Assembly: GCA_041916675.1 (NCBI GenBank)
Contig: JAYRZB010000001.1
Span: 366,627 to 430,626 of the forward strand
From: JAYRZB01 sp041916675
Lineage (GTDB): Bacteria; Pseudomonadota; Alphaproteobacteria; Rhizobiales; Devosiaceae
Direction: 5' to 3'
DNA length: 64,000 nucleotides
How positions within the stretch are numbered: position 1 is the first letter of the stretch; the number at the start of each line of letters is the position of its first letter. Under the pieces are notes generated by a model, which was not told the origin of the DNA, did no database searches, and saw only the letters and a program-made list of their open reading frames with translations. Positions 1 through 7,726 of the stretch are shown in pieces. The translations under genes were made by a program, and so were the position numbers.

Positions 1-294
1 GTCGACGATGGCGCCAATCTCGGAACCGAAAAGCTGATCGATCTCGGCCCGCGTGGCGTCCGTGTCTTCAATGGTGTCGTGAAGCAGCGCGACTGCAATG
101 GTGGCATCATCGAGCTTGAGATCGGTCAGGATGGCCGCAACTTCGAGCGGATGGGCAAAGTAAGGGTCGCCGGAGGCGCGCTTTTGCGTGCCATGCTTCT
201 GCATGGCGTAGACATAGGCCCTGTTCAGAAGCGACTCGTTCACGTTCGGATTGTAGGCCGCAACCCGCTCAACGAGTTCGAATTGACGCATCAT
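1..294 (-). CDS. rsh: RelA/SpoT-type (p)ppGpp synthetase/hydrolase, N-terminal part
   Basis: The first 98 codons of a stringent-response enzyme that makes and degrades (p)ppGpp; the rest lies beyond the window edge. The visible part is the N-terminal HD hydrolase domain, with HGTQKR, YFAHPLEVA and the LLHDTIEDT block that carries the metal-binding His-Asp pair of this family. Two ATG codons stand in tandem at the start (294 and 291). It lies downstream of rpoZ on the same strand, the usual alphaproteobacterial order, but an intrinsic terminator separates the two. The synthetase and regulatory domains cannot be judged from here. Confidence 0.9.
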   Translation of the reverse strand, partial: MMRQFELVERVAAYNPNVNESLLNRAYVYAMQKHGTQKRASGDPYFAHPLEVAAILTDLKLDDATIAVALLHDTIEDTDATRAEIDQLFGSEIGAIVD

Positions 295-342
295 GGATTG
301 GGCCGCGCTCCTTGCGGCGGGTCAGTGCAATCGTTGAGGGCA

Positions 343-374
343 ACAAAAAAGGCGCCGGACATATCCGACGCCTT
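343..374 (-). terminator. Intrinsic terminator after rpoZ
   Basis: Read on the minus strand, a 9-bp GC-rich stem (GGCGTCGGA pairing with TCCGGCGCC, one G-T pair) around a TATG loop is followed by six T residues. It sits between the rpoZ stop and the rsh start, so most rpoZ transcripts should end before rsh. Confidence 0.8.
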
Positions 375-402
375 TGAAGATATAGGCCAAACCGGCCCGG
401 GA

Positions 403-762
403 TCAATCGTCCCGGCGTTCCGGCGGAGCCAAATTCTCGATGCCACGCAGCAATTCGTCTTCGCTCATGGTGTCGAAGCTATCGCCGTCATCTGCGTCGA
501 GCAGCGGGGCGGCATGAGCTTCGGGCTCATCCACTTCGACATACTTCTGCAGCGAGTGGATCAGATCCTCCCGCAGGTCTTCCGGCGAAATGGCGGCATC
601 GCCGATTTCACGCAGGGCGACAACCGGGTTCTTGTCGTTGTCACGATCAACGGTGATCTGTGCACCGGCCGAAATCATACGGGCTCGGTGCGCAGCCATG
701 AGGACGAGATCAAAGCGATTGTCGATCTTGTCAATGCAGTCTTCAACGGTGACGCGGGCCAC
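403..762 (-). CDS. rpoZ: DNA-directed RNA polymerase omega subunit
   Basis: The small omega subunit that helps assemble RNA polymerase by clamping beta-prime. The start ARVTVEDCIDKIDNRFDLVL, followed by the AHRARMISAGA segment, is the diagnostic omega N-terminus. The open frame reaches a GTG at 774, but a second GTG at 762 has a GGAG motif six bases upstream and gives the family-typical N-terminus M-ARVTVED, so 762 is preferred (119 residues). The acidic C-terminal tail is common in alphaproteobacterial omega. It precedes rsh and is followed by an intrinsic terminator. Confidence 0.95.
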   Translation of the reverse strand: MARVTVEDCIDKIDNRFDLVLMAAHRARMISAGAQITVDRDNDKNPVVALREIGDAAISPEDLREDLIHSLQKYVEVDEPEAHAAPLLDADDGDSFDTMSEDELLRGIENLAPPERRDD

Positions 763-774
763 GGACGTCTCCAC

Positions 775-1115
775 ATTTTTCGGGTTAGGGGCGGTTCATA
801 CACGAGCAACCCCGCCGACACAAGGTCTACATCGAACCGCGTTTTTCGGCCGATGTGAACGTTAACCCTGTTCCGTGACGAAAAAGTCACACGGCGGAAT
901 TTATTATTGAAATCCGCAACTTACATGAGATTGAACAATGATTGTGTTTAGAATGTACTTAATCAGTCCTTGACAAGGCCATGTAACAGGCGCGAAGAGC
1001 TTTTTTTGGAAGGATGCGCAGATCCTTCCGCTGAACGCAGCGAACCATTCGCAATGTATTTGAAATTTGCGCTGGGCAGCAGCCGTGACCGGCCGCTCCA
1101 GCTTGGAGATAACGT
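775..1115. other. Intergenic region between rpoZ and the NYN gene
   Basis: This 341-bp divergent region must hold the promoters of both rpoZ (leftward) and the NYN-domain gene (rightward). I see no RNA gene. An 8-bp inverted repeat (GGAAGGAT/ATCCTTCC) lies at about 1009-1030. The T-run lies before it rather than after it on the plus strand, and it is followed by A residues on the minus strand, so it is not a convincing terminator. Confidence 0.5.
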
Positions 1116-1688
1116 ATGCCGATTGATCCGCGAGAAAAGGTTGTGCTGTTCATCGATGGGGCGAATCTTTACGCCACCTCCAAGGCTATTGGAGTTGATA
1201 TCGATTACAGGCGCCTGCTAGCAGAATTTCAGAGCAAGGCTTACTTGCTCCGTGCCTACTACTACACCGCCCTGGTGGAAGATCAGGAATATTCCTCGAT
1301 CCGTCCTCTGATTGACTGGCTCGACTACAACGGATTCACCGTTGTGACTAAGCCGGCCAAGGAATTTACCGATGCCAGCGGGCGTCGGAAGATCAAGGGC
1401 AATATGGACATCGAACTCACGGTCGATGCCCTTGAGATGGCATCGCATTTCGATCACATGGTGCTGTTCTCCGGTGACGGCGACTTCACCGCCCTGGTGG
1501 CTGCATTGCAGCGCCGTGGCAAGCGCGTGACCGTGGTTTCGACGCTCACCACCTCCACACCGATGATTGCAGACGATCTGCGCCGGCAGGCCGACTTCTT
1601 CATTGATGTTGCCGATCTGGCCAAGACCGTCGGCCGTCCGCCTGCGGTTGACCGCAGCATGGCGCGCACCGAGGATGTGGATCGCTGA
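1116..1688 (+). CDS. NYN-domain (PIN-like) protein, LabA/DUF88 family
   Basis: A 190-residue single-domain protein of the NYN group, metal-dependent PIN-fold enzymes generally thought to be RNases. The acidic residues expected for the site are visible: Asp14 in VVLFIDGAN, the Asp in GNMDIELTVDA (around residue 98) and the Asp pair in LFSGDGDF (around 118-120). The ATG at 1116 follows a GGAGA ribosome-binding site. It stands next to rpoZ and a uracil-DNA glycosylase gene, a neighbourhood common in Rhizobiales. The substrate is unknown; RNA processing is the family-based guess. Confidence 0.85.
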   Translation: MPIDPREKVVLFIDGANLYATSKAIGVDIDYRRLLAEFQSKAYLLRAYYYTALVEDQEYSSIRPLIDWLDYNGFTVVTKPAKEFTDASGRRKIKGNMDIELTVDALEMASHFDHMVLFSGDGDFTALVAALQRRGKRVTVVSTLTTSTPMIADDLRRQADFFIDVADLAKTVGRPPAVDRSMARTEDVDR

Positions 1689-1712
1689 GTCGATCCACAA
1701 TCCGAGACTGCC

Positions 1713-2351
1713 TTGCCAGAGACTGATCCGCCGCACGATTGCCCGCTCTGCCCTCGCCTGGTCGAGTTCCGCAATCAGAACCGGGCTCAGTTCCCAGACT
1801 GGCATAACGCCCCGGTGCCGAACTGGGGCGATGCAGACCCAAAACTGCTGGTCGTGGGGCTCGCCCCCGGCCTGCGGGGGGCCAATCGCACCGGGCGGCC
1901 GTTTACCGGCGACTATGCCGGGGATCTGCTCTACGCCACTCTGCAGAAATTCGGCCTCGCCGTGGGCGACTATGCCCAATCGGCCGATGACGGACTATCG
2001 CTCCGGCAGGTGCTGATCGTGAATGCGGTGCGCTGTGTGCCGCCGCAGAACAAGCCAACCGGCCCCGAAATCGTCACCTGCCGACGCTTTTTGAAGAACA
2101 CCTTCGCCGCCAATCCGCAGGCCAGAGCTTACCTGGCGCTTGGCCGTATCGCCCATGACAGCCTGCTTTCGACGCTGGGCGAACGCCGGGCCGCATTTCC
2201 TTTCGGGCATGGCAATCAGCACAGGCTCGGTAATGGTGCGGTGCTGGTCGATAGCTATCACTGCTCGCGCTACAACACCAATACAGGCGTGCTGACAACG
2301 GCCATGTTCGAAGATGTGGTGGGCAAGGCTGCGGCGCTGGCGCGCGGCTAG
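1713..2351 (+). CDS. Uracil-DNA glycosylase, family 5-like
   Basis: A base-excision repair enzyme expected to remove uracil or hypoxanthine from DNA. Visible features are CPLCPRL near the N-terminus (part of an iron-sulfur cluster set), the water-activating-loop equivalent VVGLAPG around residues 47-53, a NAVRCVPP segment with another Cys, and the intercalation motif HCSRYNTNTG near residue 180. A GLAPG loop without a polar catalytic Asp or Asn is the mark of family 5 (UDGb). The only start that fits is a TTG at 1713, 24 bp after the NYN stop, so the two genes are probably co-transcribed. The stop overlaps the convergent smpB stop. Confidence 0.85.
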   Translation: MPETDPPHDCPLCPRLVEFRNQNRAQFPDWHNAPVPNWGDADPKLLVVGLAPGLRGANRTGRPFTGDYAGDLLYATLQKFGLAVGDYAQSADDGLSLRQVLIVNAVRCVPPQNKPTGPEIVTCRRFLKNTFAANPQARAYLALGRIAHDSLLSTLGERRAAFPFGHGNQHRLGNGAVLVDSYHCSRYNTNTGVLTTAMFEDVVGKAAALARG

Positions 2352-2827
2352 TTCTGCTTCATCAGCCGCGATTTCTCACGGTTCCAGTCGCGGTTCTTTT
2401 CGACTTCGCGCTTGTCGTAATTCTTCTTGCCCTTGGCCAGACCAATCAGCACTTTGGCAAAGCCCTGATCGTTGAAATAGAGCTTGAGCGGCACGATGGT
2501 GTTGCCGCCGCGCGTGACATCGCTGGACAGGCGGGCCAGTTCCTTGCGGGAAACAAGCAGTTTGCGGCGGCGCTTTTCGGCGTGATTGAAGCGGTTGGCC
2601 TGCAGGTATTCGGGGATATAGGAATTGATCAGCCAGAGCTCGCCCTCTTCCGGCGAGGCGTAGGATTCGGTGATCTGCGCCTTGCCCAGACGCAACGATT
2701 TGACCTCGGTGCCGGTCAACACAATGCCGGCCTCGATGGTATCAAGAATTTCATAGTCGTAGCGGGCGCGCCGGTTTTCGGCGACCGGGCCGTGGCTGAT
2801 CAGCCCCTTGCCCTTTTCCTTGGCCAT
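2348..2827 (-). CDS. smpB: SsrA-binding protein
   Basis: SmpB binds tmRNA and brings it to stalled ribosomes for trans-translation. The 159-residue length is normal. The body shows the characteristic VAENRRARYDYEI, GIVLTGTEVKSLR and IPEYLQANRFNH segments, and the basic C-terminal tail (KGKKNYDKREVEKNRDWNRE) that enters the ribosomal decoding centre. It lies 8 bp downstream of dapA on the same strand and converges with the glycosylase gene, overlapping it by four bases. Confidence 0.97.
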   Translation of the reverse strand: MAKEKGKGLISHGPVAENRRARYDYEILDTIEAGIVLTGTEVKSLRLGKAQITESYASPEEGELWLINSYIPEYLQANRFNHAEKRRRKLLVSRKELARLSSDVTRGGNTIVPLKLYFNDQGFAKVLIGLAKGKKNYDKREVEKNRDWNREKSRLMKQN

Positions 2828-2835
2828 CTTGGTTC

Positions 2836-3711
2836 CTAAATCAGCCCGGCATGGGCCAGCGCTTGGTCGATGGCTTCCTCGGTGGCACGGGTCGCCGGCA
2901 CGAGCGGCAGGCGCAGCTCGTTCTGGCAGAGGCCAAGCCGCTTGGCGGCATATTTCACGCCCTGCGGATTGGGCTCGAGGAAGAGGTTCTTGTGCAGCGG
3001 CGCCAGCTTATCCTGAATGGCAAGGGCCGTGGCGAAATCGCCAGCGAGCGTTGCATTCTGGAAATCGGCGCACAGGCGCGGGGCGACGTTGGAGGTGACC
3101 GAGATGCACCCGGTGCCGCCATGGGCATTAAAGCCCAGCGCCGTCATATCCTCGCCCGAGAGCAGGATGAAATCGGCGCCCAGCTTGTGGCGCTGCAGGC
3201 TGGCGCGGCTCATATCGGCGGTCGCATCCTTGACGCCGATGATATTGGGATGTGCCTCGCGCAGGCGGGCAATGGTATCGATCGATAGATCCACCACGGT
3301 GCGGCCCGGCACAGAATAGAGAATGACCGGAATGCCGATGGCACCGGCGACGGCGGAAAAATGCTGGAACTGCCCTTCCTGATTGGGCTTGTTGTAGTAG
3401 GGCACAACTGAAAGCACGGCATCGGCGCCGGTTTCTTCAGCAAACCGCGCCAGGGCCACAGCCTCGGCGGTGGAATTGGACCCTGCCCCGGCAATCACCG
3501 GCACCCGCTTGTTGGTGACCTCAACGCAGATTTCCACCACACGGCGATGCTCTTCGTGGCTGACGGTAGGGCTTTCACCGGTCGTACCGACGGGCACAAG
3601 ACCGTGGGTGCCCTGGCTGATCTGCCAGTCCACAAATGCTGAAAAGGCTTTCTCATCCACCGCCCCATTGGCAAAGGGGGTAATGAGTGCCGTAATCGAA
3701 CCCTTCAGCAT
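2836..3711 (-). CDS. dapA: 4-hydroxy-tetrahydrodipicolinate synthase
   Basis: Condenses pyruvate with aspartate semialdehyde, the first committed step to diaminopimelate and lysine. The start at 3711 (MLKGSITALITPF) is chosen over the longer open frame because it has GAGGAAG just upstream and gives 291 residues, the family norm. Visible are the GTTGES loop (residues 42-47), Tyr132 in ILYSVPGRT and the Schiff-base Lys161 in IIGVKDATAD. It probably forms an operon with smpB and is divergent from the lytic transglycosylase gene; the 276 bp between them must hold both promoters. Confidence 0.96.
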   Translation of the reverse strand: MLKGSITALITPFANGAVDEKAFSAFVDWQISQGTHGLVPVGTTGESPTVSHEEHRRVVEICVEVTNKRVPVIAGAGSNSTAEAVALARFAEETGADAVLSVVPYYNKPNQEGQFQHFSAVAGAIGIPVILYSVPGRTVVDLSIDTIARLREAHPNIIGVKDATADMSRASLQRHKLGADFILLSGEDMTALGFNAHGGTGCISVTSNVAPRLCADFQNATLAGDFATALAIQDKLAPLHKNLFLEPNPQGVKYAAKRLGLCQNELRLPLVPATRATEEAIDQALAHAGLI

Positions 3712-3987
3712 CTGGAATTCTTCCTCGTTGGGGTCTCCGCCAAAAGGGGAGATCAGTGTTGTCTCAGGCACGCCACCGGACGCGGGGTGCGTTCATCGAA
3801 GCGCCACAGTCGCGCACCATAGTTTTTCTTGTATGGCGCGACAAGCTTGCAGGCCTGGCTGCGTCATATAACGCGCGAGGTCCCGGGCGGAAACCAATTG
3901 TTCACCTCAAACAGGCAAACTTTGGGTTAATCGCAAGGGGTGGGGGCACCTTGTTGGAACAGTAACGAGCACCAACAGGACGACACC

Positions 3988-6042
3988 ATGAAGACCTTTT
4001 GGCTCCCGGCCGTGCTGCGCCGCCTCGGCGCGCCCGCCGGTCTGGCAATTGCCTTGTTTGTGGGAGCCGCTGGCGCCCTGCCCGCTGTTGCGCAGGGCAC
4101 AGAAACAATCGACACGCTGATCACCGGTTCGATCAACCAGACGGCCCCGATTGCGCCGGGCGAAAAAGGTTCGGCAGCGTTTCGCAAGGCGCTCGAGCTG
4201 ATTTCGGCGGACAAGTACGCAGACGCCTATGAAGCGGCTCGTGCCCTTACCGATTCCTCCGAGCGTCGTGCGATCCAGTGGGCCGCCATCTATCTTGGGA
4301 AGGGCGAGATCGACTATCGATCCGTCCGGCGTTTTGCCGATGACGCGCCAGAGTTCTCGTCAGCCGGATTGTATCAGACGCGCGTTGAGCAGGCTCTCAC
4401 GCTTCAGAAGCCGGGAAATGCCGCTGTAATCGAAGCCTTGGCTGGCTCTCCGCCGATTTCGATTGAGGGGACAATTGCATTGGCCGCTGCCTATCTGGGC
4501 GAAGGCAAGAGCAAGCTTGCCGCGCCCCTGATACGGTCGCTTTGGGTATCACAATATCTCGACCCCAAGACCGAGAGCCAAATCCTGGAGCGATTGGGAT
4601 CGCTCTTGACCCGGGACGACCATTGGGCCCGGGCCGTGCATCTGATGATGAATGATCGCGCTGCGGGCGTTGAACGCCTGTTGCCGTTCCTTTCCGCTGG
4701 GCAGAAATCACTCGCCATCGCCAGAAATGCGGTTTCCCGCAAAGATGGCGATGCCAAGAAAAAACTCGACGCTGTCGATGCTGCATTCCAGAGTCACCCG
4801 GTTTTCATCTATTCGCGAGCCCAGCGGGCTCGGCAGGCCGGACTGTTTGAAAGCGCGGTCGACTGGCTGAACAAGGCCAAGGGCGACCTGCCCGATGCCG
4901 AAGAGTGGTGGTATGAGCGGCGCGCGCTGATCCGCCAGATTCTCGGCACCGGCGATGCACGGCTGGCCTATCGCGCCGCTGACACCTATCGAACCGGCCC
5001 GGAAGGGCGGCTGGTCGAGGCCCGTTTCCATGCCGGCTGGATCGCCCTGTCGTTTCTCGGTGACGCAGCGGCGGCCAAACCGCATTTTGAAACCATGGCG
5101 GGGCTTTCTACCCTGCCCGACTCCGTCACCCAGGCACAATACTGGCTTGGCCGCACCTATCTGAAGCTTGGGGATGAGGCCAAGGCGCGTGCCGCATTTT
5201 CGGCGGCAGCCGAATATGGCACGGTCTACTATGGGCTGCTCGCCCGCGCCGAACTAGGCCAGCACAGCATCGAAATACGCGGACTGCCTGCCCACAAAGG
5301 AGCGGAGGCCGCTTTTGAGGGCCAGAGTGTGATCCGGGCTGTGCGGCTGCTGTCCGCCAACGGCAAAGACAGCCTGGCTCAGCCGCTGCTGCGCAACTTC
5401 GCCCTGGGACTGAAGGATGGCCCGCAACTGGTGCTGGCGGCCCGGCTGGCGCAGGCGATCAACGCGCATCACCTGGCGATCTCGATTGCCGACATCGCCG
5501 AAAAACGCGGCGCCCCGCTCGACCTGTTCAATTTTCCCAAAGACGGCCTGCCGGTGCAGCACACCGCCGAGGTCGACACCGCCGCTGTTTATGCAATCGC
5601 GCGGCAGGAAAGCAAATTCCAGGTCGATGCCGTATCCTCGGTCGGCGCACGCGGGTTGATGCAGCTGATGCCGGCAACGGCCAAGGAGACGGCCGCGAAG
5701 GTGGGCGTTGCCTACTCGGAAAAGCGGCTGACATCGGACCCAGGCTATAACACTTTGCTGGGTTCCACCTATCTCTCCAACCAGTTGGAACGGTTCGATG
5801 GGTCGCTCGTGCTGGCTGCGGCTGCCTATAATGCAGGCGGGGGCAATGCCAATAAGTGGATTGCCGCCTATGGCGATCCGCGCGCGGCCAATGTGGATGC
5901 GGTGGTGTGGGTGGAACTGATCCCGTTCCAGGAAACCCGCAAATATGTGCAACGGGTGCTTGCCAACTATCTGGTATATCGAGCCCGACTGGGCAAAGAC
6001 GACATGACGATGAAGGATGCCCTGCGCCGGATACCCGGTTAG
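3988..6042 (+). CDS. Soluble lytic murein transglycosylase (Slt family)
   Basis: A periplasmic enzyme that cleaves peptidoglycan between MurNAc and GlcNAc, forming 1,6-anhydroMurNAc ends. The ATG at 3988 is chosen because it follows CAGGA and opens a clear signal peptide (MKTFWLP, a hydrophobic core, then AVAQ). The long middle is an alpha-helical superhelix. The catalytic SLT domain is at the C-terminus: the catalytic Glu is residue 541 in AIARQES, followed by GARGLMQLMPATA and AAAYNAGGGN. The 684 residues match Slt70-type enzymes. It may feed the recycling genes further along (nag/mur locus), although it is not linked to them. Confidence 0.92.
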   Translation: MKTFWLPAVLRRLGAPAGLAIALFVGAAGALPAVAQGTETIDTLITGSINQTAPIAPGEKGSAAFRKALELISADKYADAYEAARALTDSSERRAIQWAAIYLGKGEIDYRSVRRFADDAPEFSSAGLYQTRVEQALTLQKPGNAAVIEALAGSPPISIEGTIALAAAYLGEGKSKLAAPLIRSLWVSQYLDPKTESQILERLGSLLTRDDHWARAVHLMMNDRAAGVERLLPFLSAGQKSLAIARNAVSRKDGDAKKKLDAVDAAFQSHPVFIYSRAQRARQAGLFESAVDWLNKAKGDLPDAEEWWYERRALIRQILGTGDARLAYRAADTYRTGPEGRLVEARFHAGWIALSFLGDAAAAKPHFETMAGLSTLPDSVTQAQYWLGRTYLKLGDEAKARAAFSAAAEYGTVYYGLLARAELGQHSIEIRGLPAHKGAEAAFEGQSVIRAVRLLSANGKDSLAQPLLRNFALGLKDGPQLVLAARLAQAINAHHLAISIADIAEKRGAPLDLFNFPKDGLPVQHTAEVDTAAVYAIARQESKFQVDAVSSVGARGLMQLMPATAKETAAKVGVAYSEKRLTSDPGYNTLLGSTYLSNQLERFDGSLVLAAAAYNAGGGNANKWIAAYGDPRAANVDAVVWVELIPFQETRKYVQRVLANYLVYRARLGKDDMTMKDALRRIPG

Positions 6043-6128
6043 GCATCGCCTGTGGGCAAGCCGCATCAGCGGCTTGTCACCCCTGCCCGATTTGGGCCCA
6101 ATGGCGCACCCGCGCACAAGGCCGCCTG

Positions 6129-7061
6129 ATGTTCAAACGCCGCTTTCCCGAAGATCACCGCGCGTTCCTGCCGCTGCCGGTCTCCTATGTCACGATGCGG
6201 ACGGGTGGCGAGCGCATGGCGGTGCACATTGCAGGTACGCTGACTGGTGGGCGCATTCCAGTGATTTGCGTGCCCGGCTATCAGCGCAACATGACCGACT
6301 TCAGCGACTTTGTGCCCTATTTCCAGCGCGTGATGGGCGAGGACTGGCCGGTGGTGCTTATCGACTTGCTCGGCCGCGGACGATCGGGCGACCGGGCGGA
6401 CAAGAGCAAATACATTTCGACCGAGGATGCGGTCGATATTGCGGAGGTTGCAACGTCGCTGGCCATTGATCGCGCCCTGCTGATTGGCCAGGGCTATGGC
6501 GGGCAGGTTTCGATGGCGCTTGCCGCGCATCGGCCCCGGCTGGTGGCGGGTGCGGTGCTGATCGATGCCGGGCCGGTATCCTCGCCGCGCAGCCTGGTGC
6601 GGCTGCGCACCAACCTGACCGCGCTCGACAACCTGCGTGGCGGCGCAGGAACACGCACCATGCAACGCCAGATGCTGACTGCGGACTATCCCGGTGCGCC
6701 CGAGGGGCAACTCGATGCCCTGAGCCTACGCAGCCACTATGCCGACAAGCGCGGGCGGGTGCGGACTTTGTTTGACAGGCAACTGATCAGGCAACTTGAA
6801 GGGTTCGAGCTCGATGATGTGCTGGTTGCGCAATGGCCGCTGTTCGATGCGCTGCGCACCGCGCCATTGATGCTGATGCGCACGCAATTGACTGATCAGC
6901 TGCCGCGCGAAACGCTGGAAGAAATGTGCCGTCGGCGGCCGGATGCCATTGCGATCAATATTGCCGGGCAAGGCTCGCCTGCCCTGCTCGACCATGGCGA
7001 GGAGGTGGGCGCCATCGCCGCTTTTGTCCGCCATGTCGCCGGACGCCAGCGCAGCCGCTAA
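6129..7061 (+). CDS. Alpha/beta-hydrolase-fold protein lacking the catalytic serine
   Basis: A 310-residue alpha/beta-hydrolase-fold protein. The strand-loop order is clear: VICVPGYQRNMTDF (oxyanion loop), VVLIDLLGRGRSGD, the nucleophile elbow, and a final loop before the C-terminal helix. At the elbow, where the family has G-x-S-x-G, the sequence reads GQGYG with Gly122, so the nucleophile is absent. The usual His loop (GHAPxL) reads GQGSPALL without His at that place. It may be a binding or regulatory protein. It starts 86 bp after the transglycosylase, on the same strand, and its stop overlaps the next convergent gene by four bases. Confidence 0.8.
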   Translation: MFKRRFPEDHRAFLPLPVSYVTMRTGGERMAVHIAGTLTGGRIPVICVPGYQRNMTDFSDFVPYFQRVMGEDWPVVLIDLLGRGRSGDRADKSKYISTEDAVDIAEVATSLAIDRALLIGQGYGGQVSMALAAHRPRLVAGAVLIDAGPVSSPRSLVRLRTNLTALDNLRGGAGTRTMQRQMLTADYPGAPEGQLDALSLRSHYADKRGRVRTLFDRQLIRQLEGFELDDVLVAQWPLFDALRTAPLMLMRTQLTDQLPRETLEEMCRRRPDAIAINIAGQGSPALLDHGEEVGAIAAFVRHVAGRQRSR

Positions 7062-7597
7062 GGCGTTTGCTGTTTGGTGGTGATTGCCCTGGCCTGGGTG
7101 ACCCAGCCTTCGCGCTCGACACGCCCGGCAAACCCGATCCGGCTACTCACCCAGGCTGCGTCGGCCTGGCTCCAGTCAGCAATCTGGCTGAGGTGATAGA
7201 TACCGAGATCATGCAGCGCTGATTCCAGTTTCGGGCCTATCCCTTTGATCTGCTTGAGATCATCTGGAATTCCACCATGAGGCTCGGCGAGCGTAGACGG
7301 GCGGCCTCTGTCATCGGCAACTTCCATTTGCGGTGCGGTGGGCGGCTCGGTTTGAGCCAAGGGTTTATGTGCTTCGGCAGACAGGGGTTCGACCGGCCCA
7401 TCGAGAAGGGCGGGATCGGCCGATGCGGGGGCCGGTTCGGGGCCGGTGACGATAGGGCGTGGAGTGGCCTTGCGCACGGGCTCCGGCCGTGGCGGGCGCA
7501 GCACAACCCAGCGCGCCGCAAAACCAAGCACGCAGCCGCAGAGGTAGAACACGGCAATGAGGGCGGCGATTTCAGCTGTCAGCGCCAGGTTGAACAT
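7058..7597 (-). CDS. Membrane-anchored helix-hairpin-helix protein
   Basis: Function not recognised. The preferred start at 7597 (MFNLALTAE) opens an N-terminal transmembrane segment (LIAVFYLCGCVLGFAARW). A Pro/Ala-rich linker of about 80 residues follows, then a C-terminal helix-hairpin-helix domain (DDLKQIKGIGPKLESALHDLGIYHLSQIADWS) like that found beside NADH dehydrogenase subunit E-type proteins. A longer reading from 7654 would overlap the small upstream gene. The HhH could bind DNA or protein; its tether to the membrane is clear from the sequence, its role is not. Confidence 0.75.
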   Translation of the reverse strand: MFNLALTAEIAALIAVFYLCGCVLGFAARWVVLRPPRPEPVRKATPRPIVTGPEPAPASADPALLDGPVEPLSAEAHKPLAQTEPPTAPQMEVADDRGRPSTLAEPHGGIPDDLKQIKGIGPKLESALHDLGIYHLSQIADWSQADAAWVSSRIGFAGRVEREGWVTQARAITTKQQTP

Positions 7598-7604
7598 GGC
7601 GCGA

Positions 7605-7715
7605 TCACTGATCGGGCCGATAGCTGCGCCAACCGACCCAGACGCCGATGGCAAGGGCGATGAACAGGAACGGCCAGGTCATTTCGACCAGATAGGTTAC
7701 CGCGTCCCAGTTCAT
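7605..7715 (-). CDS. Small single-pass membrane peptide (36 aa)
   Basis: A 36-codon gene starting MNWDAVTYLVEM, with one strongly hydrophobic segment (WPFLFIALAIGVWVGW) and a short basic-then-acidic tail ending RSYRPDQ. It sits between the OmpA-family gene and the helix-hairpin-helix gene on the same strand, 8-12 bp from each, as expected for an operon member. No function is recognised. Confidence 0.55.
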   Translation of the reverse strand: MNWDAVTYLVEMTWPFLFIALAIGVWVGWRSYRPDQ

Positions 7716-7726
7716 GGCGGGTGCTC

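Noticed and set aside
1009..1030. Inverted repeat with T-run as a terminator
   Set aside because: The T-run precedes the stem on the plus strand and becomes an A-run on the minus strand, so it has the wrong polarity in both directions.
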